A stretch of DNA of 64,000 bases from Bradyrhizobium sp. ISRA430 (GTDB taxonomy: Bacteria > Pseudomonadota > Alphaproteobacteria > Rhizobiales > Xanthobacteraceae): contig NZ_CP094516.1 in the NCBI RefSeq assembly GCF_029909975.1, positions 8,286,501 to 8,350,500 on the forward strand. The letters run 5' to 3'. Both the position numbers and the translations under genes were made by a program. This document shows, piece after piece, positions 1 to 6,790 of this stretch; the stretch's first letter is position 1; every line of letters begins with the position of its first letter. Under the pieces are notes generated by a model, which saw nothing but the letters and a program-made list of their open reading frames with translations, was not told the DNA's origin and searched no databases.

Positions 1-117
1 GAGCTTGGATTGCGCGGCTTCTGCCCGCGGCAGAAAGGCGCCGCCGACATAGGGCGCCGATTGGCCGATCGCGACAGCGAGGATCGCCATGGCGCATGTG
101 ATCGTGGTCTTGTTCAT
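1..117 (-). CDS. Secreted protein, N-terminal part only (cut by window edge)
   Basis: Only the first 39 codons are inside the window, reading leftward from an ATG at 117. They begin MNKTTITCAMAILAVAIG and form a short basic start, a hydrophobic stretch and a likely cleavage site near AEA, so this is probably a Sec signal peptide. An AAGGAA ribosome binding site lies just upstream of the ATG. The mature protein is outside the window and no function can be assigned. Confidence 0.6.
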   Translation of the reverse strand, partial: MNKTTITCAMAILAVAIGQSAPYVGGAFLPRAEAAQSKL

Positions 118-173
118 CTTAAGATTCCTTTCGGTGCTGGTTGATCTGGTAAGCGTTCGCGTTGACGATGCGT

Positions 174-929
174 TCAGTTGCTCGATAAGGCCTGGGTCTT
201 GCCCGCGCGCTCGCCCTCGAAGGAGAGCCAAGCAACCAAGCCAATGATGACGGTGAGGAAAGCGATGCTGGTGTAGATCGTGCCGAGGCCGAGACCGCCG
301 TAGTCCTGGGATTGCGATAGAAGATCTCCGAGCGAGGCGCCCAAGGGACGTGTCAGGATATAGGCGATCCAGAAGGTGAGGACCGCATTGACGCCGAGCG
401 CATAGGTTCCGGCGATGGCCGCAATCAGCACCGCGAAGACTAGGACGCCGACATTGAAGCCCAGACCGAGGGCTTCTGTCGCAAGATCGCCAGCCGCTGT
501 GCCGAGCGCAAAGGTGAAGAAGATCGCAGCCCAGTAGAAGAACTCGCGTCGCGTCGTGACGATGGTATGAATCGACAAGGTCCGCTCGGCCCGGTACCAG
601 ACGGCGAAGATGGCGGCGAGGATGACAGAGAATGCCGCCGTGCTGACGTACAGGCTGATCTCGAGCCTGTCGGAGATAAAATCGGTGACTTGGGTGCCGG
701 CGATGCTGACGAGGACGACGGTCACCCAATAGATCCAGGGTACGTACCGGTTCCTGCTAAGTTGGACGAGAAGCGCCACCACAAGCAGGCTTGCCACGAT
801 GAGACCTGTCACAGTCGTTCCGAGACCGACGTGGACGGCCAGATAGTCCGCACTCGTCTCGCCGACTGTCGTCGACATGATTTTGATGACCCAGAAAATG
901 AGGGTGACCTCCGGAACCTTGTTCAGCAT
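174..929 (-). CDS. COG4705-type multi-pass membrane protein
   Basis: The protein is almost entirely hydrophobic helices, with about eight predicted membrane segments separated by short loops. It starts MLNKVPEVTLIFWVIKIMST and contains a repeated TT(V)GET/TAAGD-like pattern in each half (GETSADYL near the start, GTAAGDLATE in the middle), which suggests an internal duplication. This matches the COG4705 family of uncharacterised membrane-anchored proteins of about 250 residues. The reading frame extends nine codons further upstream, but the ATG at 929 fits the family start. The function of the family is unknown. The gene stands alone, with the secreted-protein fragment downstream. Confidence 0.75.
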   Translation of the reverse strand: MLNKVPEVTLIFWVIKIMSTTVGETSADYLAVHVGLGTTVTGLIVASLLVVALLVQLSRNRYVPWIYWVTVVLVSIAGTQVTDFISDRLEISLYVSTAAFSVILAAIFAVWYRAERTLSIHTIVTTRREFFYWAAIFFTFALGTAAGDLATEALGLGFNVGVLVFAVLIAAIAGTYALGVNAVLTFWIAYILTRPLGASLGDLLSQSQDYGGLGLGTIYTSIAFLTVIIGLVAWLSFEGERAGKTQALSSN

Positions 930-956
930 GTTGCCGGTGCGTCTGTTTCCAAGCAC

Positions 957-1693
957 GTCAATTGACTCCTGTCCGAATGGTGTCGGCGGGAACCGCCGAA
1001 ACTCGACGACTAGCGTGCGCGTACAGACTTAGGTCCAGGTTAGGAGCTCAGCGGCGAGTAACATCTCTGGGCTGCCCTAAGTCACGCCCAACTCGGTCCG
1101 GTCATCGTATTGCGGAGGCAGGAGAACGTTATGTTAAAATTACCACCTGCCAGCCGCTCGACCTTGCTTCTTACGACTGCCGACGTATCGGCGAAAACCG
1201 CAAGCACCAAGGCAAACGACGCTGGCCGATCGCGTCGATGAAGACTTCACTGGATGCGACGGTCGGGATCGCCGAAAAGCACGCGAATGGGAAGACCGGG
1301 GTGGTTGGCTGATCGCTGCGGCCGCGAGCGAGCGCATCTCGTCCGATGCTGAACCGTGAGTCGCAGGCCGTCCATCGAGGTCACCGTTGCCGGTGATGAT
1401 AGGTGTTCACGTCGGGGCGGCGTGCGCGCACGCCCTGATCCGTAGAGTTGGGGTGATGCAACACATGCTGCCGTCACGCTGACCTTTGTCCGACAAACAC
1501 ACCGGCTAACCAGAAGCAACGTAGAAATGGATCGTCAATAGCGGCGCCCCCGCTGCGGCTGGAGGCAAGGCGGCGATATAGCCTGGGTCGTGCGAAACTA
1601 GTCAACCGGCCAACGATCCCGGCAAATTGATCGCGCTCGTGCTCACGCATTGATGGCCACGCACCGCCGGGTTCCGAAGTTAAGGCGAGCGGC
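957..1693. other. 737-bp stretch without a convincing gene
   Basis: Open frames of 60-116 codons cross this stretch on both strands, but none has a recognisable protein family, a consistent codon pattern and a ribosome binding site together. The only frame with a good ribosome binding site is the 36-codon one at 1131. Otherwise I see neither repeats nor RNA genes here. It may be the decayed edge of the accessory segment that starts with the LysR gene. Confidence 0.5.
1131..1241 (+). CDS. Possible 36-residue small ORF
   Basis: An ATG at 1131 follows GGAGGCAGGAGAACGTT, which offers an AGGAG ribosome binding site six bases upstream. The frame encodes a basic, Ser/Thr-rich peptide beginning MLKLPPASRSTLLLTT and ending at a TGA at 1239-1241. 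It has no recognisable family and no conserved context. The ribosome binding site is the only support, so it could easily be chance. Confidence 0.2.
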   Translation: MLKLPPASRSTLLLTTADVSAKTASTKANDAGRSRR

Positions 1694-2647
1694 TCATTCG
1701 CCTGAGTTCGGCGAAGGGTACCGTTCGGCCAAAAGCTTCAGGAAGCGACCCAATGCCGGGTTTTCATTGTCAGCACGCCAGTACGCAGAAAAATCTATCC
1801 GGCTTGGACCAGCCCCATCCCGCAATTCGCGATAGACGACGCTAGTGAGGGTTGCTCCGATTTCAGATTCCATGACAAGGCTGATCCCAAACCCCATGCT
1901 GACCAGGTTCTTGATGGTGCTTCGGCTTACGTTGTGGCGTTCGATCCGGGGGCGCTCCTCGGAAGAAACAAGTTTCGACATCAGCAGGGCCTCAAGCTCG
2001 CGCCCCATCTCATTCTGATCTAGCAATACGTTCTCATTCCGAAGATCAGTCCAATAAACCACATTGCGAGCCGCCAGCGGATGATCCTTTGGCAGCGAGA
2101 CCAGGATCCGTTCGGTCCAAAGCGGCTGGATCTTACCGTTCAATGAAGGTATTTCGCCCGTGACTATGAGAACATCCAGTGTTCCGTTCCGGAGAGCGGT
2201 CGTCAGACGAGTCCGGGATCGTTCCAGCATTGCCAGTTCAACTTCGGGATATCGCCTTTTGAAATCAAGCAGTGTGGCCCGCAAATTGCCCGCCGAGATC
2301 GAAGTCAAGAAGCCGACGGAAAGATAGCCTCCTTCACGTCTACTATTGAACTTTGCAGCAATGAAGAGCGCATCAATTTGCTCGAGGATCATTCTGGCCG
2401 TTTGCAGTACATTTTGTCCAGCAGGCGTCAAACTGACGCCGCTGCTTGAGCGTGCAAATAACGGAGAGCCGATTGAATGTTCAAGGTAACTGATTGCTCG
2501 GCTGAGCACAGAATGTTGAACAGAGAGCAATTCTGCAGCTTGTCGGAAACTGCCGCAATCGGCCGCAGCAATTGCGAACCGCAGATGGTGTAACTCGATC
2601 CTGGTTAGTCGGACGGATGGGATATTGTTCGACTGAGTATCGCTCAC
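1694..2647 (-). CDS. LysR-family transcriptional regulator downstream of luxI
   Basis: An N-terminal winged helix-turn-helix (LHHLRFAIAAADCGSFRQAA, then a recognition helix around QHSVLSRAI) is followed by a periplasmic-binding-protein-like effector domain, the usual LysR layout and length. I chose the GTG at 2647 because GAGGA lies seven bases upstream; a TTG at 2671 would add eight residues with a poorer site. It lies 45 bp behind luxI on the same strand and may be transcribed with it. The domain stretch reading SVGFLTSISAGNLRATLL recurs almost unchanged in a LysR remnant near 18,600. The ligand and targets are unknown. Confidence 0.85.
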   Translation of the reverse strand: MSDTQSNNIPSVRLTRIELHHLRFAIAAADCGSFRQAAELLSVQHSVLSRAISYLEHSIGSPLFARSSSGVSLTPAGQNVLQTARMILEQIDALFIAAKFNSRREGGYLSVGFLTSISAGNLRATLLDFKRRYPEVELAMLERSRTRLTTALRNGTLDVLIVTGEIPSLNGKIQPLWTERILVSLPKDHPLAARNVVYWTDLRNENVLLDQNEMGRELEALLMSKLVSSEERPRIERHNVSRSTIKNLVSMGFGISLVMESEIGATLTSVVYRELRDGAGPSRIDFSAYWRADNENPALGRFLKLLAERYPSPNSGE

Positions 2648-2692
2648 TTTGCAATCCTCGTTCGTCCACAATTTCTCTGCGATAGCGATCAG

Positions 2693-3322
2693 CTAAGCCG
2701 CTGCCATCACGGGTTTCCAAAGCACCGGCGTTCGAAACTTTCCAGCGCTCCAGACATGTGCCAGACTTTCTGTTGAAATATCGAGATAGCCTGCAACCGC
2801 TAGGGTACTTCCAATCCTCCGAGCCTCTCCAATTCGTCTGAGGGGCCAACCGGCACGCCGCAAGATCCGCTCCATCCGGGCATCGGTGACTGTCACGATA
2901 TTGGTTAATTGGCGTGATAGGCCAAACTCAATCATGCCGGCGAAAAGTTCGTATGTTTCAGTTGCCAATCCGTGAACAGCGTCTCGGCTACTGTCGTTGC
3001 CAATATCAAGCGCAAACCGACTGCTTTCCCATATCGTGGGGCTGGCTTGGAAGGAATTCTCGTCCAGCAATACAGGAAACGCGTCTCGAAGCATTGTCGG
3101 GCCAGTGGATGGGAGCAGCCGTACGCAGCCTTGAATGCGTTCGTTACCTCGCTGGATGAGGTAAACCGGATGAAGCGCGTCGAATTCATCGATTTCCATA
3201 TCGCCGCTGACATGAACATCCCACCCGAGTCGTTCCTTGAACACTCGGTATCTTAGCCTGTGCATCTCGGCGATTTCCTCGACGAAGGTGCCGTAGTGAT
3301 CGGGCGTAATAAGTTGCATCAT
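2693..3322 (-). CDS. LuxI-family acyl-homoserine-lactone synthase
   Basis: This enzyme would make an N-acyl homoserine lactone from S-adenosylmethionine and an acyl donor. All the hallmark residues of the family are present at nearly canonical numbering: R24, F28, W34, D45, D48, R68, F82, E99, S101 and R102. The length of 209 residues is normal. The ATG at 3322 has an AGGAGG site five bases upstream. It sits downstream of a LuxR-type receptor gene on the same strand, and a palindrome resembling a lux box lies between them, which suggests positive autoregulation. In bradyrhizobia such enzymes can use branched or aryl CoA donors rather than acyl-ACP; the sequence alone does not settle the donor. 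Confidence 0.93.
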   Translation of the reverse strand: MMQLITPDHYGTFVEEIAEMHRLRYRVFKERLGWDVHVSGDMEIDEFDALHPVYLIQRGNERIQGCVRLLPSTGPTMLRDAFPVLLDENSFQASPTIWESSRFALDIGNDSSRDAVHGLATETYELFAGMIEFGLSRQLTNIVTVTDARMERILRRAGWPLRRIGEARRIGSTLAVAGYLDISTESLAHVWSAGKFRTPVLWKPVMAAA

Positions 3323-3383
3323 GATTGCCTCCTAACGCGGAAAAGCCGTGTCGCATTGAAGGCGAAATATCGTTGAGAGACTG

Positions 3384-3401
3384 CCTCCGCAGTTACGGAG
3401 G
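3384..3401. promoter_or_regulatory. Lux-box-like palindrome upstream of luxI
   Basis: The sequence CCTCCG, six bases CAGTTA, then CGGAGG is an 18-bp inverted repeat with perfect 6-bp arms. It is the only obvious dyad in the 107-bp gap between luxR and luxI and lies 61 bp upstream of the luxI ATG, where a LuxR-type activator would sit next to a -35 element. The size matches lux/tra boxes, although the bases differ from the classical consensus. Confidence 0.6.
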
Positions 3402-3429
3402 TTCATCCGCTTTGGATCAACGTGTATAC

Positions 3430-4152
3430 TTATATGGTCAGTTTCGATGTGGTCAGACAAGCAACTGCCTGGATGGTCGAGCGCACGCCAAGTTTTGTCT
3501 TGGCGTTGTCAAGGTGGAAAGCTACCGTATGGCGCGAGATGCCTAGGATACGACCTGTTTCCCATGCCGATTTACCCTGCGCAGCCCATTTAAGACACTC
3601 GATCTCACGCGGTGATAATCCGGCGATACTGGGGAAATCGTCCGCTAGGAATTTGCGGCGGGCATGCGCGTGAAAATACATCGCCATCAACTGAAGAACG
3701 CTAGCGTGTTCGTCTATCGTACGTTTGAACCGAGCTCGCTGTTCATCGGCGGCAAACGTCAGGGCAGCCACAGCGCCCTTGCTGTCGTGAACCGGAATGG
3801 TGAATCCGTGCCTGATGCCGAATTTGGCGGCCTCCTCAAATAACCCACGTTCTAATTCGGAATATGCTGGGGATCTAACTCCGACACCCCATTCAAATGG
3901 TTGAGGATAGCGGAGTGCTTGAACGATCACCGGATCGAACCGCTCATAGTGGTTGCGCAAATAATGGGCTGTCCAGCTGGAAGGATAAGTAGAGATGAGG
4001 AGTGGTTCCGCCTTCGGGGCACTTGGTAAGGAGAGATAAGCAAAGCAGCATAGATCAAGTGCGGTGGCAATCTCAGTCATGCTTTGTTGGAGAGAATCTG
4101 AGTCTTTGCTGTCCGCCAGGCCATCAACAAAGGATTGAAATAGACGGCGCAT
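3430..4152 (-). CDS. LuxR-family quorum-sensing regulator
   Basis: The protein has an N-terminal autoinducer-binding domain and a C-terminal LuxR helix-turn-helix (LSPREIECLKWAAQGKSAWE, then a recognition helix around SRHTVAFHLDNAKTKL). The ligand-pocket residues W60, Y64, D73, P74 and W88 keep the same spacing as in TraR. I start it at the ATG at 4152, which has GAAGG four bases upstream, rather than four codons earlier. It lies directly upstream of the luxI gene in the same orientation, so it is the likely cognate receptor. Confidence 0.92.
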   Translation of the reverse strand: MRRLFQSFVDGLADSKDSDSLQQSMTEIATALDLCCFAYLSLPSAPKAEPLLISTYPSSWTAHYLRNHYERFDPVIVQALRYPQPFEWGVGVRSPAYSELERGLFEEAAKFGIRHGFTIPVHDSKGAVAALTFAADEQRARFKRTIDEHASVLQLMAMYFHAHARRKFLADDFPSIAGLSPREIECLKWAAQGKSAWETGRILGISRHTVAFHLDNAKTKLGVRSTIQAVACLTTSKLTI

Positions 4153-4293
4153 CTTGCCTTCCATCAGGCGGCTACCGAACTACGGGTAGAGCGGCCATGC
4201 TGGCTCGATCAATGAGTCCATCTGCATGATCGCCGAAGAAAACCGGCCGTCCATGGTGTGATCGTTTCGTCTGGAGACTATCCGCGGGGCGCC

Positions 4294-4419
4294 TTAGACC
4301 GTTTCTCCACCTCGTTCCGGCGTGCCTTTGACAATGGAGGTATCTGCAACATCGGCGTCCAGAGTGACATGCGCGCGGCAGAGATGATCTGTCTCCCTCT
4401 GGGCCCGACATTCAATCAT
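4294..4419 (-). CDS. Possible 41-residue ORF overlapping the sigma-factor stop
   Basis: An ATG at 4419 overlaps the last codons of the ECF sigma gene (TATGATTGA), so it could be translated by coupling. The product begins MIECRAQRETDHLCRAHV and ends after 41 codons. The position is where an anti-sigma factor gene is normally found, but the peptide is too short and has no anti-sigma or zinc-finger motif I can recognise. It could be a decayed remnant or chance. The stretch from here to the luxR start shows no other gene. Confidence 0.25.
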   Translation of the reverse strand: MIECRAQRETDHLCRAHVTLDADVADTSIVKGTPERGGETV

Positions 4420-4981
4420 AGTGGGGAGGCGGTGCAGTAAGCTCCTGACTACGAACTGCTAGATATCCGCCGCCCAGCAGACTCTCGCGCACCATCATTC
4501 GGGCACGATGCAGGCGGCTCTTCGCTGCCTCAACCGAGATTCCGAGCTGTTCGGCGGCTTCCGGAGCTGTCAATTCGTCGATATCGCGCAGGATGAGGAT
4601 CTTGCGGTACGGCTCTGGAAGCTGCGCGATGGCGGCGACCAAGTCGTTACGCAACTCGACCGGGAATGGATCCTGAATAGCGACGTTGTCGAGCGACTCA
4701 TCGATGGTCTGTATCTTGGTCCGTGCACGGAACAACCGGTAGCACTCCCGCTCAACGATCTTGAAGAGCCAGGAGGCGAACGTGGCCGCCGTCCGGAGCG
4801 CGCCGATCTTTCGATATAGCTGCCAGAGGGCTATTTGCACTGCATCTTCCGCATCTTCGCCGGTCGAGCATGCCCGTCGCGCGAACCGCCTCAGATCGGG
4901 CTGGCAGATGACCAGAAGCCGCTCGACGGCCGCAGTATCTCCACGGCAGGCAGCCTCAACCAGTTGTGGCTCGACAATCAT
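4412..4981 (-). CDS. ECF-type RNA polymerase sigma factor
   Basis: The product has sigma region 2 (CSTGEDAEDAVQIALWQLY, followed by FASWLFKIVERECYRLFRAR) and region 4 (LPEPYRKILILRDIDELTAP, then an HTH with ISVEAAKSRLHRAR), with no region 1 or 3, as in extracytoplasmic-function sigma factors. The length of 189 residues is normal and there is no C-terminal extension. Its ATG overlaps the stop of the upstream DUF2892 gene by four bases, so the two are translationally coupled. No full-size anti-sigma gene is adjacent, so how its activity is controlled is unclear. A divergent decarboxylase-like operon starts 250 bp beyond DUF2892 and is a candidate target. Confidence 0.92.
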   Translation of the reverse strand: MIVEPQLVEAACRGDTAAVERLLVICQPDLRRFARRACSTGEDAEDAVQIALWQLYRKIGALRTAATFASWLFKIVERECYRLFRARTKIQTIDESLDNVAIQDPFPVELRNDLVAAIAQLPEPYRKILILRDIDELTAPEAAEQLGISVEAAKSRLHRARMMVRESLLGGGYLAVRSQELTAPPPHYD

Positions 4982-5187
4982 TGCTTTTCAATCGACTTGC
5001 GCCCGACCATAGCGCACATTGGACAAAAGCCGATGAAGCCCGTGCCGATCATCATGGCGCCCGCCGCGATGCCGATCCATGTCCAAGGCGTCGCTCCGTA
5101 AGTATAAGAAAGAACAGCAAGCCCCACACCCATCCCGCCTCGAATTGCTCTCTCCCATCCGGGGAGGTTACGTTTCAAATACATCAT
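4978..5187 (-). CDS. DUF2892 (YgaP-type) small membrane protein
   Basis: This 69-residue protein has a basic N-terminus with an arginine pair around NLPGWERAIRGGMG, two membrane helices, and the family ending TGFIGFCPMCAMVG with two cysteines in a CPMC pair. That matches DUF2892 proteins, which often accompany sulfur or thiol-handling genes. Two ATG codons in tandem occur at the start, with GAGGAAG upstream. It is the first gene of the sigma-factor operon. The CPMC pair makes a thiol-linked sensing role conceivable, but that is inference. Confidence 0.8.
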   Translation of the reverse strand: MMYLKRNLPGWERAIRGGMGVGLAVLSYTYGATPWTWIGIAAGAMMIGTGFIGFCPMCAMVGRKSIEKQ

Positions 5188-5436
5188 GTCGATTTCTTCC
5201 TCTGTTGACGTTCAAATAGATAGAGGTCCCAAATCCGAAGAAGGGTTCGGCCAGAGAGAAGCAATTTTTTTGGCGGCTGACGCGCTCGAAAAAATAGAAG
5301 CAATTTCAATGTGATGCACGGTTTGGTCGTCGCCGGGAAACTGATAATGTCCGGCCATAAAATTATTTTTGCTTCAGCGCGAACCGTTTCTCCATAGGCG
5401 CCCCTCTTAGTCCTAGTAAAGCTAGGAGGACAGAAT
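5188..5436. promoter_or_regulatory. Divergent control region with an 11-bp direct repeat
   Basis: This AT-richer gap separates the DUF2892-sigma operon from the divergent decarboxylase operon. The sequence AGAAGCAATTT occurs twice, at 5257-5267 and 5296-5306, exactly 39 bp apart start to start (nearly four helical turns). Promoters for both operons should be here, but I cannot assign a -35/-10 pair with confidence. Confidence 0.4.
5411..5427 (+). promoter_or_regulatory. Small hairpin overlapping the ribosome binding site of the next gene
   Basis: TCCTAG, five bases TAAAG, then CTAGGA form perfect 6-bp arms. The right arm contains the first bases of the AGGAGGA ribosome binding site (5425-5431) of the TTG-started gene at 5437. 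If it folds in the mRNA it would partly hide the site. It could also be a DNA operator. Confidence 0.4.
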
Positions 5437-5784
5437 TTGGCTGACTATCAGAGACATGAAGACCTCGCGAAAATACCGGAAGTGCTCAAGTTAGCGGATA
5501 AGGAAGGCCAGGCCTTTATGGCTTTCAATCATGCCGCTGAGCGTGATGGTGGTTTGATTCCTCGCAAGTATAGAGAGCTGATCTCAATTGCGGTCGCCCT
5601 CACAACCCAGTGCTCCTATTGTATTGATGTGCACACACGAAACGCTCGTGAGAATGGCGTGTCGAAGGAAGAGTTGGCAGAGGTGGCGTTCGTCGCTGCG
5701 GCTGTTCGCGCTGGTGGCACCTTGGGACATTCGCTCTTAGCGCTCCGCCTCTTTGAGGACGAGTCCAGCTCTGCCTCGACATGA
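5437..5784 (+). CDS. Carboxymuconolactone decarboxylase / AhpD-like protein
   Basis: The 115-residue all-helical protein carries the AhpD-type signature: a CSYC pair followed by IDVHTRNA, with a conserved glutamate in the helix before it. That motif is the redox-active site of AhpD-like peroxidase partners and also occurs in carboxymuconolactone-decarboxylase-family proteins of unknown role. The start is a TTG at 5437 behind AGGAGGA. The stop overlaps the ATG of the next gene by four bases, so the two are coupled. Facing an ECF sigma operon, a redox-stress role is plausible but not shown. Confidence 0.85.
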   Translation: MADYQRHEDLAKIPEVLKLADKEGQAFMAFNHAAERDGGLIPRKYRELISIAVALTTQCSYCIDVHTRNARENGVSKEELAEVAFVAAAVRAGGTLGHSLLALRLFEDESSSAST

Positions 5785-6770
5785 TCACTCTGCGGCCCGT
5801 CGACAGTCTCGAGATCTGTGTACTGGTTGACAACGCAACCGATATATTGTCGTCCCCGGGGCCGTCGGCGTCTAGTGAGCTAAGCGGCCATTTGCGACGC
5901 GGGCTGCGGAAGCTGGGTGGTAATTGTCTTTGTTGCGCCGCGCACGGTTTCTCGTGCGCGGTTACTGTGCAGAAAGGTTTAGAGAGGCGAACGGTCCTCT
6001 TCGACACAGGCCCGGAGCCGTTGATATTAATGAACAACGTGGGGCGCCTCGGTCTCGATTTCGGGACCATTGACGCGATCGTGCTTTCGCACGGACATTT
6101 CGACCATGTGGGCGCGGTTCTCGCTGCAATAAGTGCGATCCGGAGCAGGAGTGGCGGCGCCAGTCTGCCTATTTACTTACATCCGGGGATGTTCAATCGG
6201 CGCGGATACCAGTTACCGGATGGAGCGGTGGTGATCTTGGATGACGTCCCAGATGTGGACCGGCTCACGGAATGCGGCGCGAGTCCGTTCGTAACCACAG
6301 AAGCTGTCAACATATTTGACGGATTATTGCAGGTGAGTGGAGAGATACAGCGCGTCACTCCATTTGAACAAGGGTTGCCTGGACACGTCTGCTGGAGGCA
6401 AGACAACGAAAGTTGGGAGCCTGATCCACAGATCATCGATGAGCGATTTCTTGCCATTAACGTGGGCGGCAAGGGCTTGGTGATACTCACAGCTTGCTCT
6501 CACGCCGGCGCTGTCAATGTGCTTGAACACGCTCGCGCAACGCATCCCGCATTACCCCTCCATGCTGTGATTGGAGGACTGCATCTCTCGGGTAGCACCG
6601 AAACAATCATTTCGCCGACACTCGAGGCTTTGAAGAAGTTCAATCTATCGCTTATTGCCGCCGGTCACTGCACCGGTTGGCGTGCGCAAGCGGAATTGCT
6701 GCAGACATTTGGAAGTTCTGTGACGGCGCCCACCGCCGTCGGAAAGACTTATTTTTTCGTAGCAAACTAA
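5781..6770 (+). CDS. Metallo-beta-lactamase-fold hydrolase (COG1237 type)
   Basis: The metal motif HGHFDHVG (HxHxDH) sits near residue 110, preceded by FDTGPEP, with later conserved histidines in ACSHAG and GGLHLSG and a final AGHCTGW. This arrangement fits the COG1237 group, annotated as beta-ribofuranosylaminobenzene-5-phosphate-synthase-like hydrolases, better than AHL lactonases. The length of 329 residues is normal. It overlaps the upstream gene by four bases and is followed 20 bp later by a solute-binding protein. The substrate is unknown. Confidence 0.85.
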   Translation: MITLRPVDSLEICVLVDNATDILSSPGPSASSELSGHLRRGLRKLGGNCLCCAAHGFSCAVTVQKGLERRTVLFDTGPEPLILMNNVGRLGLDFGTIDAIVLSHGHFDHVGAVLAAISAIRSRSGGASLPIYLHPGMFNRRGYQLPDGAVVILDDVPDVDRLTECGASPFVTTEAVNIFDGLLQVSGEIQRVTPFEQGLPGHVCWRQDNESWEPDPQIIDERFLAINVGGKGLVILTACSHAGAVNVLEHARATHPALPLHAVIGGLHLSGSTETIISPTLEALKKFNLSLIAAGHCTGWRAQAELLQTFGSSVTAPTAVGKTYFFVAN

Positions 6771-6790
6771 CAGAAAAAGGGGGGCAGCTA

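Noticed and set aside
5781..6770. AHL lactonase (quorum quenching) identity for the metallo-beta-lactamase protein near luxI
   Set aside because: HxHxDH is shared by the whole fold; the CSHAG and GGLHLSG segments and the C-terminal AGHCTGW fit COG1237 hydrolases instead. Proximity to luxI is not evidence.
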